64,000 bases of DNA. It comes from Frateuria soli. Lineage in GTDB: Bacteria; Pseudomonadota; Gammaproteobacteria; Xanthomonadales; Rhodanobacteraceae. Made by a program: the position numbers and the translations under genes. The stretch spans positions 3,366,001-3,430,000 of the forward strand of contig NZ_CP088252.1 of assembly GCF_021117385.1 (NCBI RefSeq), written 5' to 3'. Position 1 is the stretch's first letter. Each line of letters opens with the position of its first letter. The notes under the pieces are model-generated. The model did no database searches. It was not told the DNA's origin and saw nothing but the letters and a program-made list of their open reading frames with translations. This document shows positions 1 to 8,613 of this stretch, in pieces.

Positions 1-58
1 CGTAGTCCAGGATGGACTGCACCAGCAACTGGTAGGAATTGGGACCGCTCGTATCCAC
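1..58 (-). CDS. PAS-type sensor protein, N-terminal fragment (runs off the window)
   Basis: Nineteen codons are visible, starting at GTG (58-56) with a good ribosome site AAGGA seven bases upstream. The peptide ends YQLLVQSILDY. Many PAS-domain sensor kinases of xanthomonads begin their first PAS domain in this way (family knowledge). The gene follows the response regulator at 202-627 in the same direction, so a two-component pair is likely. The kinase domain lies outside the window, so the class is inferred from a very short stretch. Confidence 0.5.
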   Translation of the reverse strand, partial: MDTSGPNSYQLLVQSILDY

Positions 59-201
59 CCCACCGTCCTTGCACAGCAAGCACCGCGTCACGGCCGTCCA
101 CGACGGTGTCATCGGTATTCGTTCCCCGGACAAATTGGGTTTGCAGCCGCAGCGCGACCGCGTTCCGGTTGGCCGGCCTCGACCGAACCTACATCATGTG
201 G

Positions 202-627
202 TCAGTGAGATAAACCGGGATACGGCGGCCGGCCCCCGTCGGCGACGGCGCATGCGCGGGCGTTCTTGGCACGCGCATCGGCGATCGCCGCCAGCAGCGC
301 CTTGCGGTCGTACGGCTTGGGCAGGAAGGTGGCAGTCGGGCCCAGCCGCTCGCTGGACGCCTCCGGATCGCCGGAGATCACCACGACGGCTGCGTTCGAT
401 CCACGCCGGCGCAGTTCCTCGGTCATGCTGATGCCGTCCTGGCCGCCGCCGATGTTGACGTCAGTGACGATCACGTCGATTTCCGGTTGCTCGTCCATCA
501 GGCGGATGCCGGTGCTGGCGTCGCGCGCGGAGAGGACCTGGTAGCCGGCCGCATCGAGGAGCAGCGCCATGACTTCACGCGTGTCCGAATCGTCCTCCAC
601 CAGCAATACAAGGTTGTCCTTCGCCAT
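202..627 (-). CDS. Single-domain response regulator (CheY-like receiver)
   Basis: A cytoplasmic receiver domain of about 141 residues with no output domain. The acidic pair is E11-D12-D13, the phosphoacceptor is Asp56 in IVTD, and the conserved Lys lies in LPKPYD. The start is the ATG at 627-625, because GGGAGGTG sits just upstream; an in-frame TTG four codons earlier has no such site. About 20 extra residues follow the receiver fold. A putative PAS sensor begins 143 bases downstream on the same strand. The protein probably relays phosphate within that system or acts by protein contact. The partner is inferred from position only. Confidence 0.85.
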   Translation of the reverse strand: MAKDNLVLLVEDDSDTREVMALLLDAAGYQVLSARDASTGIRLMDEQPEIDVIVTDVNIGGGQDGISMTEELRRRGSNAAVVVISGDPEASSERLGPTATFLPKPYDRKALLAAIADARAKNARACAVADGGRPPYPGLSH

Positions 628-933
628 GACACCTCCCAATCACGCACCCGCGGCCCGAACCGTGAATCGTGACCATACACAAGTGACGGAAGCGTGCAGG
701 CTAAAGCATTGCTGCGTCAACTATTTAAGCATGTGATCTTGCGTTTGTGGTTCACAAACGTCCACTGCCCGTGCAACGGCCGGCCGCCAGCCCGGCACCT
801 GGTGCCGGATGAGTTCGCAAGGCATTGATGCGAAACGCAAAATGTTGCGACGCAGGACCACCGCATCTTCACCCGGATGACGCCGCTCTTTCACTGTCAC
901 CTGCTTAGGCTGTCTTTTCCAGCGAGGGTGGGA
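628..933. other. Intergenic region between the divergent regulator and dehydrogenase operons
   Basis: About 300 bases without a credible gene. It must hold the leader of the regulator gene (leftward) and of the dehydrogenase operon (rightward). The only strong structure is the perfect inverted repeat at 742-760. No convincing -35/-10 pair was found on either strand. Confidence 0.6.
742..760. promoter_or_regulatory. Perfect 19-bp palindrome, candidate operator
   Basis: CGTTTGTG-GTT-CACAAACG: two perfect 8-base arms around a 3-base centre. It is not followed by a T tract on either strand, so a terminator is unlikely. It lies 115 bases upstream of the response regulator start and 174 bases upstream of the dehydrogenase start. 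The size and symmetry suit a dimeric repressor or activator. The identity of any such protein is unknown. Confidence 0.5.
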
Positions 934-1659
934 GTGGCAGACGTGAAATACGATCCGGCACGCCGGGGTTTCCTCAGGCTCGTCGGCGTGACGGTGCCGG
1001 CCGGCATGGTGTTGTGCGCCTGCGGCGGCAGCGGCACCGATGCGCACGGCGGCACTGCCAACGCCTTCTTCGCGCCCGGGGAAATGGACTTCATCCAGGC
1101 CGCCACGGCGCGGCTGATTCCCACCGATGCGCTGGGGCCGGGAGGCGACAAGGCGGGCATTCCCACCTTTCTCGACCTGCAACTGGCCGGTCCTTACGGG
1201 CGCGCCGAGCGCTGGTACATGCAGGGACCCTGGCCGCGCGGCATCGACAGCCAGGGTTACCAGTTGCGCTTCACGCCCGCCCAGCTGTACCGCCAGGCCA
1301 TCGCCGGGATCGACAAGCATTGCCGCGCGCAGTACCAGCAGCCTTTCGCCAGGCTCGGCGCCGACCAGCAGGATGAAGTACTGCACGCGCTCGAGGGCGG
1401 CAAGGTCGATTTGGGCGACGTGCCTTCCGAGACCTTCTTCAACCTGCTCTGGCAGAACACCCAGGAAGGCTTCCTCGCCGACCCGGTCTACGGCGGCAAC
1501 CGTGACTTCGCCGGCTGGAAGCTGATCGGTTTCCCGGGCCCCCGCTACAACTACGTGCGCGAGATCGGCGAGTACGGCAAGCCCTACCAGCAGCCCTGCG
1601 TCAGCCTCATAGGCCGCGCGCCGGAGGCGGCGCTGGCGCACGCCGGAGGGGCCTCCTGA
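934..1659 (+). CDS. Gluconate 2-dehydrogenase subunit 3 family protein (Tat-exported small subunit)
   Basis: Small subunit of a membrane-bound periplasmic sugar-acid dehydrogenase. The N-terminus has a twin-arginine signal (RRGFLRL, residues 10-16) and a short hydrophobic stretch ending near CACGG. In this family the small subunit carries the Tat signal and takes the signal-less flavoprotein with it, which fits the next gene. The body (FFAPGEMDFIQAATARLIPT onward) is typical of subunit 3. GTG at 934 is chosen because GAGGG lies five bases upstream. GTG at 943 is also possible; ATG at 877 lacks a ribosome site. The stop overlaps the start of the flavoprotein gene by one base. Confidence 0.85.
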   Translation: MADVKYDPARRGFLRLVGVTVPAGMVLCACGGSGTDAHGGTANAFFAPGEMDFIQAATARLIPTDALGPGGDKAGIPTFLDLQLAGPYGRAERWYMQGPWPRGIDSQGYQLRFTPAQLYRQAIAGIDKHCRAQYQQPFARLGADQQDEVLHALEGGKVDLGDVPSETFFNLLWQNTQEGFLADPVYGGNRDFAGWKLIGFPGPRYNYVREIGEYGKPYQQPCVSLIGRAPEAALAHAGGAS

Positions 1660-3419
1660 TGGCGCGGCGGATGCCGCCCGTGGACGTGGTGCTGGTCGGC
1701 TTCGGCTGGACCGCTTCGATCATCGCGCAGGAGCTGACCGACGCAGGCGTGCAGGTACTCGCGCTCGAGCGCGGCGCCTGGCGCGACACCGTCCCCGACT
1801 TCGCCACCGACCACATCCAGGACGAACTGCGCTACGCGGTGCGCAAGCAGATCTTCGAATCGCCCGAGCGCGAGACGCTGACCTTTCGCAACAACGCAAG
1901 CCAGACCGCGCTGCCGATGCGCCATCTCGGTTCCTTCCTGCCGGCGGCGGGCGTCGGCGGCGCCGGCGTGCACTGGAACGGCCAGTGCTGGCGCTTCCTG
2001 CCGCAGGACTTCCAGATCCGGACCCACACCGAGCAGCGCTACGGCAAGGATTTCATTCCCGCCGACATGAACCTGCAGGACTGGGGCGTTACCTACGAGG
2101 AGCTGGAGCCGCACTACGACCGCTTCGAATACCTCTGCGGCGTCTCCGGCCAGGCCGGCAACGTGGGCGGCCAGCTGGTGGCCGGTGGCAATCCGTTCGA
2201 GGGCCCGCGCCAGCGCGGCTACCCGCTGCCGCCACTGGAGCGCAGCGCCTCCACCGTGCTCTTCGACAAGGCTGCGCGCGAGGTCGGTTTCAAGCCGTTC
2301 CCGTGCCCGGCCGCCAATACCTCGCGCCCCTACCGCAATCCGCTGGGCGTGCAGATGGGGCAATGCACGTACTGCGGCTACTGCGAGTGGTTCGGCTGCG
2401 GCAACTACTCCAAGGCCAGCCCGCAGACGACCATCCTCCCCGTGCTGCTGCGCAAGGACAACTTCCACTTCCGCACCCACTGCAACGTCACCCGCGTCAA
2501 CACCGATTCCACGGGCAAGCGCGCCACCGGAGTGACCTACGTCGACGTCGACGGCAACCAGATCGAGCAGCCGGCCCAGATGGTGGTGCTGTGCGCGTTC
2601 GCCCAGCACAACGTGCACCTGCTGCTGCTCTCGAAGATCGGCCAGCCCTACGACCCGGTCTCGAACACCGGAGTGGTCGGGCGCAACTACGCCTACCAGA
2701 TCACTTCCTCGGTCGACGTCTTCCAGAAGGAGCGGTTGAACCCGTTCATGGGCGCCGGCGCGCTTGGCCAGGCGATCGACGAGTTCAACGGTGACAACTT
2801 CGACCATGGTCCGCACGGCTTCATCGGCGGCGGCTACATCGCGCTGTGGAACACCGGCGGCCGGCCGATCCTGCAGCACCACCTGCCGCAGAACGCGCCC
2901 AAGTGGGGCGCCGGCTGGAAGAAGGCGATGCAGGAGAACTACCTGACCGCCTGCTCCATCGCCACCCACGGCAGCGTGATGAGCTACCGCTCCAGTTACC
3001 TGGACCTGGACCCGACCTGGCGCGACGTCTACGGCAACCCGCTGCTGCGCCTGACCTTCGACTTCCAGCCCAACGAGCTGACGATGTCCGGCTTCCTCAC
3101 CGACAAGGCCGCGCAGATCGGCCGCGCGATTCCCGGCGCCACCATCCACGAGAAGAAGCGCCAGGGTCCCTACTCGATCGTCCCCTACCAGACCACCCAC
3201 AACACCGGCGGCGCGGTGATGGGCGACGATCCGAAGACCTCGGTGGTCAACCGCTACCTGCAGAGCTGGGACGTGCCGAACCTGTGGGTCATGGGCGCGA
3301 GCGTGTTCCCGCAGAACGCCGGCTACAACCCGACCGGCACGGTCGGCGCGCTGACCTTCTGGTCGGCCGAGGCAATGAAGCGCTACCTCAAGAACCCCGG
3401 CCCGCTGGTGACGGTATGA
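1659..3419 (+). CDS. GMC-family FAD oxidoreductase, gluconate 2-dehydrogenase-type large subunit
   Basis: Catalytic flavoprotein of 586 residues. An N-terminal dinucleotide fold (VVLVGFGWTAS, residues 9-19) binds FAD, and the C-terminal GMC domain includes TTHNTGGAVMG and NPTGTVGALTFW. A cysteine cluster, Cys236, Cys239, Cys242 and Cys247, matches the family and may hold an Fe-S centre or disulfides. There is no signal peptide, so export with the Tat-tagged subunit is expected. Electrons should pass to the triheme cytochrome encoded next. The exact substrate (gluconate, 2-ketogluconate, sorbitol or another polyol) cannot be read from sequence. ATGA overlap with the next gene. Confidence 0.9.
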   Translation: MARRMPPVDVVLVGFGWTASIIAQELTDAGVQVLALERGAWRDTVPDFATDHIQDELRYAVRKQIFESPERETLTFRNNASQTALPMRHLGSFLPAAGVGGAGVHWNGQCWRFLPQDFQIRTHTEQRYGKDFIPADMNLQDWGVTYEELEPHYDRFEYLCGVSGQAGNVGGQLVAGGNPFEGPRQRGYPLPPLERSASTVLFDKAAREVGFKPFPCPAANTSRPYRNPLGVQMGQCTYCGYCEWFGCGNYSKASPQTTILPVLLRKDNFHFRTHCNVTRVNTDSTGKRATGVTYVDVDGNQIEQPAQMVVLCAFAQHNVHLLLLSKIGQPYDPVSNTGVVGRNYAYQITSSVDVFQKERLNPFMGAGALGQAIDEFNGDNFDHGPHGFIGGGYIALWNTGGRPILQHHLPQNAPKWGAGWKKAMQENYLTACSIATHGSVMSYRSSYLDLDPTWRDVYGNPLLRLTFDFQPNELTMSGFLTDKAAQIGRAIPGATIHEKKRQGPYSIVPYQTTHNTGGAVMGDDPKTSVVNRYLQSWDVPNLWVMGASVFPQNAGYNPTGTVGALTFWSAEAMKRYLKNPGPLVTV

Positions 3420-4699
3420 GCGCGGCCCTGCGCAAAGGCCTGGCGCTCCCGGCCCTGTTCCTGCTCGCCATGCTCTGTACCGCCTGCAGCCATGACCGCG
3501 ACCCGGCCGCGCCCTCGGCCGTGAAGCTCGGCGAACGCATGAGTCCGGGTCCGTGGGGCGAGATCTCGCGCGGCCGCTACCTGGTGCGCGCGGGCGACTG
3601 CGAAGCCTGCCATACCGCTCCCGGCGGCCAGCCGTTCGCCGGCGACCGCGCCATCCCCACGCCGTTCGGCACCATCTATTCGAGCAACATCACGCCGGAC
3701 CCGGAGACCGGCATCGGCCGCTGGACCGACCAGGACTTCTACCGCGCCATGCACGAGGGCATCGACCGCCAGGGCAACCCGCTCTATCCGGCCTTCCCCT
3801 ATCCCTGGTACACCAGGCTGAGCCGCGACGACGTGCTGTCGATCAAGGCCTACCTGGACACGCTGACGCCCGTGCGCCACGTGCACCGGAAGAACGAACT
3901 GCCCTGGCCGCTCGACCAGCGCGGGCTGATGGCGGTGTGGAACGGCATGTACTTCGACGAGGGCACTTACCAGCCCGATCCGAAGCGCTCGGCGCAATGG
4001 AACCGTGGCGCCTACCTGGTCCAGGGGCCGGGACATTGCAGCGCCTGCCACGGCGACAGGAACTTCGCCGGTGCCACCGACATGGACGGCCCGCCCACCG
4101 GCGGTTACGCCGAGAACGCCTACGCTCCGAGCCTGGCGGGAGGCGTGCGTGACGGCCTGGGCAGTTGGACCGAACAGGACATCGTGCAGTACCTGGGCAC
4201 CGGCCGTAACAGCCGCACCGCCGCCGCCGGGCCGATGGCCGAGGTGGTCGAGCAATCCACCCAGTACCTGAGCAAGCCGGACCTGGAAGCGATCGCCGTG
4301 TACCTCAAGAGCCTGCCGGCGCCGGAGGACACGTCGGTGGCCACGGTCGACAAGGACACCCTCGATCGCGGCGCCGCGCTCTACGTGGACAACTGCGAGG
4401 GCTGCCACCTGAAGCAGGGCCAGGGCGAGATCGGCGCATTCCCGCCGCTGCGGCAGAGTTCCGCCGTGCAGGCCGCGAGTGCCGACACGCTGATCGGCGT
4501 GATCCTCGACGGCGCGCACATTCCCAGGACGACCGCCGAGCCCACCGGCCTGGCGATGCAGGGCTTTGCCGACCACTTGAGCGATGCGCAGATCGCGGAC
4601 CTGACGACCTACATCCGCAACGCCTGGGGCAACCGCGCGGAGGCGGTGGATGCCGACCACGTGGAAGACCTTCGCGAAGCGCTGCGCAAGTCGCCGTGA
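3416..4699 (+). CDS. Triheme c-type cytochrome subunit of the dehydrogenase
   Basis: About 427 residues with an N-terminal export signal ending in a cysteine-containing region (LLAMLCTAC), so possibly lipid-anchored. There are three heme c sites: CEACH (Cys62), CSACH (Cys208) and CEGCH (Cys327). This is the standard cytochrome of gluconate/sorbitol/alcohol dehydrogenases, which takes electrons from the flavoprotein and reduces ubiquinone at the outer face of the inner membrane. It starts at the ATG overlapping the flavoprotein stop (ATGA), so the three subunits are translationally coupled. The final gene of this module is separated from actA by about 310 bases containing repeats. Confidence 0.9.
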   Translation: MSAALRKGLALPALFLLAMLCTACSHDRDPAAPSAVKLGERMSPGPWGEISRGRYLVRAGDCEACHTAPGGQPFAGDRAIPTPFGTIYSSNITPDPETGIGRWTDQDFYRAMHEGIDRQGNPLYPAFPYPWYTRLSRDDVLSIKAYLDTLTPVRHVHRKNELPWPLDQRGLMAVWNGMYFDEGTYQPDPKRSAQWNRGAYLVQGPGHCSACHGDRNFAGATDMDGPPTGGYAENAYAPSLAGGVRDGLGSWTEQDIVQYLGTGRNSRTAAAGPMAEVVEQSTQYLSKPDLEAIAVYLKSLPAPEDTSVATVDKDTLDRGAALYVDNCEGCHLKQGQGEIGAFPPLRQSSAVQAASADTLIGVILDGAHIPRTTAEPTGLAMQGFADHLSDAQIADLTTYIRNAWGNRAEAVDADHVEDLREALRKSP

Positions 4700-4719
4700 T
4701 GCCGTGCCCCTCTGCCCTC

Positions 4720-4890
4720 CGGAGGAGGAGAGGGTCGGGACTCGACGGGGAGCTCCATGGCTCAGCTCCTTCTCCCCTCCGGGGAGATGGGCGGGGGACG
4801 GGGCGGGGGCTCGCGGGGGGCTTGCTTATGAGGTTCCCCGCAAGAGCGGCCCCTCATCTCAATCCTCTCCCCGGAGGGGCGAGGACGCGA
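4720..4890. repeat. REPIN-like pair of inverted palindromes
   Basis: Two copies of a hairpin unit face each other: one around 4768-4803 (core CTCCCCTCCGGGGAG followed by a G-rich arm) and one around 4851-4885 (C-rich arm followed by CTCTCCCCGGAGGGG). The second is an imperfect reverse complement of the first, with about 50 bases between. A further degenerate CCCTCCGGAGG unit lies near 4717-4733. The same family occurs at 33448-33631. In both places the outer flank contains AAGTGGCG. Translated peptides across it are repeat artefacts. Confidence 0.7.
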
Positions 4891-4909
4891 AAGTGGCGCT
4901 TCGCGCCGC

Positions 4910-4942
4910 GCCACCAGATAAAAGCCGTGCCACCAGATAAAA
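4910..4942 (+). repeat. 14-bp tandem direct repeat upstream of actA
   Basis: GCCACCAGATAAAA occurs exactly at 4910-4923 and again at 4929-4942, a 19-bp period. It is the most A/T-rich part of the leader and ends 70 bases before the actA start. It could be a pair of regulator half-sites or a duplicated promoter element (GATAAA resembles a -10). Neither role is proven. Confidence 0.6.
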
Positions 4943-5012
4943 CCGGGCGCTTCACGCCACCCCTGCCATGGTTGCCGTCGAACGCTCGCCTTAAAGGACC
5001 CAACGAGAGGCG

Positions 5013-5660
5013 ATGACCCAGATCTTCCATCCGCGCTTCGGCCTGTTCGTCAAGCTCGCCCTGCTGGCCGTGCTCGTGCTCGCGAGCGCCGCCGTACTGG
5101 CCTGGCGCGGACTGACCAACGAACCGCACCGCATCGGCGAGGCCGTGGAACAACCCGTCCCCTTCAGCCACAAGCACCACGTCGGCGACGACGGCATCGA
5201 TTGCCGCTACTGCCACGACACGGTGGAGACCTCGGCCTTCGCCGGCATGCCGCCGATCTCCACCTGCATGACCTGCCACTCGCAGCTGTACACCGACCAG
5301 GCCGTGCTCAAGCCGGTGGTCGAAAGCTGGCAGCGCGGCGTGGCATTGCACTGGAAGCGCGTCCACCAGCTGCCCGACTTCGTCTACTTCAACCATTCGA
5401 TCCACGTGGCCAAGGGCGTCGGCTGCGAAAGCTGCCACGGCCGCGTCGACCGCATGCCGCTGACCATGCGCACGAAGTCGCTGTCGATGGAGTGGTGCCT
5501 GGACTGCCACCGCGCGCCGCAGAAATATCTGCGCCCGCGCGAGCAGGAATTCGCGATGGGCTGGCAGGCCGAGGACCAGGAAAAACTCGGCCTGGCGCTG
5601 GTCAAGCGCTACCACATCGACACGCGCCGGCTGACGGACTGCTCGGTATGCCACCGATGA
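5013..5660 (+). CDS. actA: Alternative Complex III subunit A, pentaheme cytochrome c
   Basis: Periplasmic electron-carrier subunit of the quinol:electron acceptor oxidoreductase. One N-terminal transmembrane anchor (about residues 10-33) precedes five heme c sites: CRYCH (Cys64), CMTCH (Cys85), CESCH (Cys138), CLDCH (Cys162) and CSVCH (Cys210). ActA of characterised complexes also has five hemes. The length (215 residues) is normal. GAGAGG lies only two bases before the ATG, an unusually short spacing. It is the first gene of the actABCDEF-caa3 series. The name is given by heme count and gene order. Confidence 0.9.
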   Translation: MTQIFHPRFGLFVKLALLAVLVLASAAVLAWRGLTNEPHRIGEAVEQPVPFSHKHHVGDDGIDCRYCHDTVETSAFAGMPPISTCMTCHSQLYTDQAVLKPVVESWQRGVALHWKRVHQLPDFVYFNHSIHVAKGVGCESCHGRVDRMPLTMRTKSLSMEWCLDCHRAPQKYLRPREQEFAMGWQAEDQEKLGLALVKRYHIDTRRLTDCSVCHR

Positions 5661-5691
5661 GCACCACGCCCACGCCCGCCGGAGATCCGGC

Positions 5692-8613
5692 ATGACCGGG
5701 CCACTCGACGCCCTGCGCACGCGCTTGGCCGACGCCCGCGGCCCGCACTACTGGCGCGCACTGGAAGAACTGGTCGAGCAACCGGCCTGGCGCGCCCGCC
5801 TGAGCGAAGCCTTCCCGCAACTGTCCCGGCTGGAACCGGCGCTGGACCGCCGCGGCTTCCTCAAACTCCTCGGTGCCTCGCTGGCCCTGGCCGGACTGGG
5901 CGCCTGCAGCCGCCCACCGCAGGAAGAGATCGTGCCGTGGGTGCGCCGCCCCGACCAGTTGCCGCCGGCGCTGCCGCGCTTCTACGCCAGCACGCTGGCC
6001 TGCGCGGGCGACGTCGCCGGCGTGCTGGTGGAAACCCACCAGGGCCGGCCGACCAAGATCGAGGGCAACCCGGCCCACCCGATGAGCCTGGGCGCAACCA
6101 CGCCTGCGATGCAGGCGGCGGTGCTGGAGCTGTGGGACCCCGATCGCTCGCAGGCGCCGGTCCATGAGGGCGTGGCATCGAGTTGGGATGCGTTCGGCGA
6201 CCAGGCCCGCAAGCTCGCCGCGCGCTTCGGCCGCGACGGTCGCGGCCTGCATGTACTGAGCGGCCGGCTCGACTCGCCCACGCTCGCGGCACAGCGCGAG
6301 GCATGGCTCGCGCGCTTCCCCGGATCGCGCTGGCATGCATACGAGGCGGTCGACGACGACAATGCGCTGGCCGGCGCCCGGCTGGCCTTCGGCGAGCCGT
6401 TGCGCACGCGCTACCACTTCGACCGTGCGCAGGTGATCCTCTCGCTGGAGGCCGACTTCCTGGGCGCCATGCCCGGCACGCTGCGCCATGGGCGCGACTT
6501 CATCGGCGGCCGCGATCCGAGATCGGCGGCCTTCAACCGCCTCTACGTGATGGAAGCCTCGCCGTCGCTCACCGGCGCCAAGGCCGACCACCGCTGGGCA
6601 CTGGCGTCGGCGCACGTCGGCATGGCGGCGCTGGAGCTGGGCGAGTTGCTCGGCGTACCGGGCGTGCACGCGACGCAGTCCAGTGGCCTCTCGACCCGCC
6701 GCCTGCGCGCGCTGGCGCAGGACCTGGACGCACAGCACGGACGCTCGCTGGTGCTCGCCGGGCGCACGCAGCCGCCGTGGGTGCACGCACTCGCGCACCT
6801 GCTCAACGAGGTGCTCGGCAATGTCGGACGTACGGTCGAGTGCTACGCGCCACCCGAACCGTGGGAGTCCTCGACGCGGGACCTGCGCGAACTGACCGAG
6901 GCGATGGCCGCCGGCCAGGTCGATACGCTGCTGATCCTCGATGGCAACCCGGCCTACGCCACGCCGGCCGACGCGCAGTTCGCCCAGCTGCTGGCCCACG
7001 TGCCGCACCCCATCCATCTGGGGCTCTATCGCGACGAGACCGCCCGCGCGTGCCAGTGGCACCTGCCGCGCTCGCATGCACTGGAAAGCTGGTCGGACCT
7101 GCGTGCCGCCGACGGCACCGCCAGCGCGGTACAACCGGTGATCGCGCCGCTGTACGACAGCCGCAGTACCCACGAACTGCTGGCCCTGTTCCTGGGCGAC
7201 CTGCAAAGCCCGCGTGCCCGCGTGCAAAGCACCTGGCAGGCCGACGAGGCGGCGTGGCGCGCCATCCTGCAGAACGGCGTGATCCCGCACAGCGCACCGC
7301 CCGCGCAGCAGCCGCGCGTGGACCGCGGCTTCCTCGCGCAAGTGACGGCGCCGGCGGACGAGCCGGGCCTGGAGCTGCTGTTCGCCCCCGACGCGACCGT
7401 CTGGGATGGGCGCTACGCCAACAACGGCTGGCTGCAGGAGTGCCCCAAGCCCCTCACCACGCTGACCTGGAGCAACGTGGCGCTGGTCAGTCCCGAGCTC
7501 GCGCTCGCCCATGACCTGAAGAACGGCGACGCGCTGGAGCTGCGCATCGACGGACGCCACACGCAGGCGCCGGTGTGGGTGATGCCGGGTCAGGCCGCGC
7601 GCAGCGTCACGGTCTGCCTCGGCTACGGTCGCCGGCATGCCGGGCGCGTCGGCGGCCAGCTTGGCTTCGACGCCTATGCCCTGCGCAGCACGGAGGCACC
7701 GTGGCGCAGCGACGGCCTGCGCGTCAACCGCACCGGTGCGCACTACGCACTGGCCACCACCCAGCGCCACCACACCATGGAGGGGCGCGAGCCGGTGCGT
7801 GCCAGCACCCTCGATGCCTTCCGCGCCGACCCCGCCTTCGCGCAGGAACAGGCACAACCGCCGCCCAGCCTCTACCCCGACCGCCTGCACGGCGAGTACG
7901 CCTGGGGCATGAGCGTGGACCTGAACGCATGCATCGGCTGCGGCGCGTGCACCATCGCCTGCCAGGCGGAGAACAACATCCCGGTGGTGGGCGCGGAGGA
8001 AGTCGGCCGCGGCCGCGAGATGCACTGGATCCGCGTCGACCGCTACTACGAGGGCGACGTACGCGCCCCGCGCATCCACCACCAGCCGGTGCCGTGCATG
8101 CACTGCGAGCACGCGCCATGCGAGGTGGTCTGCCCGGTCGGCGCCACCGTGCACGATGCCGAAGGCCTCAACGTGCAGGTCTACAACCGCTGCGTGGGTA
8201 CGCGCTTCTGCTCCAACAACTGTCCCTACAAGGTGCGCCGCTTCAATTTCCTGCAGTACAGCGACCTCACCACCGAAACGCTGAAGGCGCAGCGCAACCC
8301 GGATGTCACCGTGCGCAACCGCGGCGTCATGGAGAAATGCACCTACTGCATCCAGCGCATCCAGACCGCGCACATTGCCGCCGACAGCGAAGGCCGGCGC
8401 ATCGCCGATGGCGAGGTGCTGACCGCCTGCCAGGCGGTGTGTCCGACCCGGGCGATCGTCTTCGGCGACCAGCAGGACCCTTCGAGCGCGGTCAGCCGGC
8501 AGAAGGCCTCGCCGCGAAACTACGCCCTGCTGGAGGAACTCAACACCCGCCCGCGCACCACGTATCTGGCCGCGATCCGCAATCCGCACCCGGCGCTGGA
8601 GGACGACACATGA
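5692..8613 (+). CDS. actB: Alternative Complex III subunit B, molybdopterin-oxidoreductase-like iron-sulfur protein
   Basis: Large periplasmic subunit of 973 residues. A twin-arginine motif (RRGFLKLLG, from Arg53) lies within the N-terminal region. A molybdopterin-oxidoreductase-like domain follows to about residue 720; in known complexes it binds no Mo cofactor. The C-terminal ferredoxin domain has cysteine sets beginning at Cys747 (CIGCGACTIAC), Cys802 (CMHCEHAPC), Cys834 (CVGTRFCSNNC) and Cys883 (CTYC), which ligate three to four clusters. GGAG lies seven bases before the ATG. It should pass electrons from quinol oxidation near ActC to the hemes of ActA and ActE. Confidence 0.92.
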   Translation: MTGPLDALRTRLADARGPHYWRALEELVEQPAWRARLSEAFPQLSRLEPALDRRGFLKLLGASLALAGLGACSRPPQEEIVPWVRRPDQLPPALPRFYASTLACAGDVAGVLVETHQGRPTKIEGNPAHPMSLGATTPAMQAAVLELWDPDRSQAPVHEGVASSWDAFGDQARKLAARFGRDGRGLHVLSGRLDSPTLAAQREAWLARFPGSRWHAYEAVDDDNALAGARLAFGEPLRTRYHFDRAQVILSLEADFLGAMPGTLRHGRDFIGGRDPRSAAFNRLYVMEASPSLTGAKADHRWALASAHVGMAALELGELLGVPGVHATQSSGLSTRRLRALAQDLDAQHGRSLVLAGRTQPPWVHALAHLLNEVLGNVGRTVECYAPPEPWESSTRDLRELTEAMAAGQVDTLLILDGNPAYATPADAQFAQLLAHVPHPIHLGLYRDETARACQWHLPRSHALESWSDLRAADGTASAVQPVIAPLYDSRSTHELLALFLGDLQSPRARVQSTWQADEAAWRAILQNGVIPHSAPPAQQPRVDRGFLAQVTAPADEPGLELLFAPDATVWDGRYANNGWLQECPKPLTTLTWSNVALVSPELALAHDLKNGDALELRIDGRHTQAPVWVMPGQAARSVTVCLGYGRRHAGRVGGQLGFDAYALRSTEAPWRSDGLRVNRTGAHYALATTQRHHTMEGREPVRASTLDAFRADPAFAQEQAQPPPSLYPDRLHGEYAWGMSVDLNACIGCGACTIACQAENNIPVVGAEEVGRGREMHWIRVDRYYEGDVRAPRIHHQPVPCMHCEHAPCEVVCPVGATVHDAEGLNVQVYNRCVGTRFCSNNCPYKVRRFNFLQYSDLTTETLKAQRNPDVTVRNRGVMEKCTYCIQRIQTAHIAADSEGRRIADGEVLTACQAVCPTRAIVFGDQQDPSSAVSRQKASPRNYALLEELNTRPRTTYLAAIRNPHPALEDDT

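Noticed and set aside
877-933. ATG at 877 as the start of the dehydrogenase small subunit
   Set aside because: No ribosome site, and it would bury the twin-arginine motif about 29 residues in; the GTG codons at 934 or 943 fit better.
4696-5016. Open frame of about 106 codons before actA
   Set aside because: It is encoded by the REP-like repeats, and similar peptides come from each copy of the family; no ribosome site or domain.
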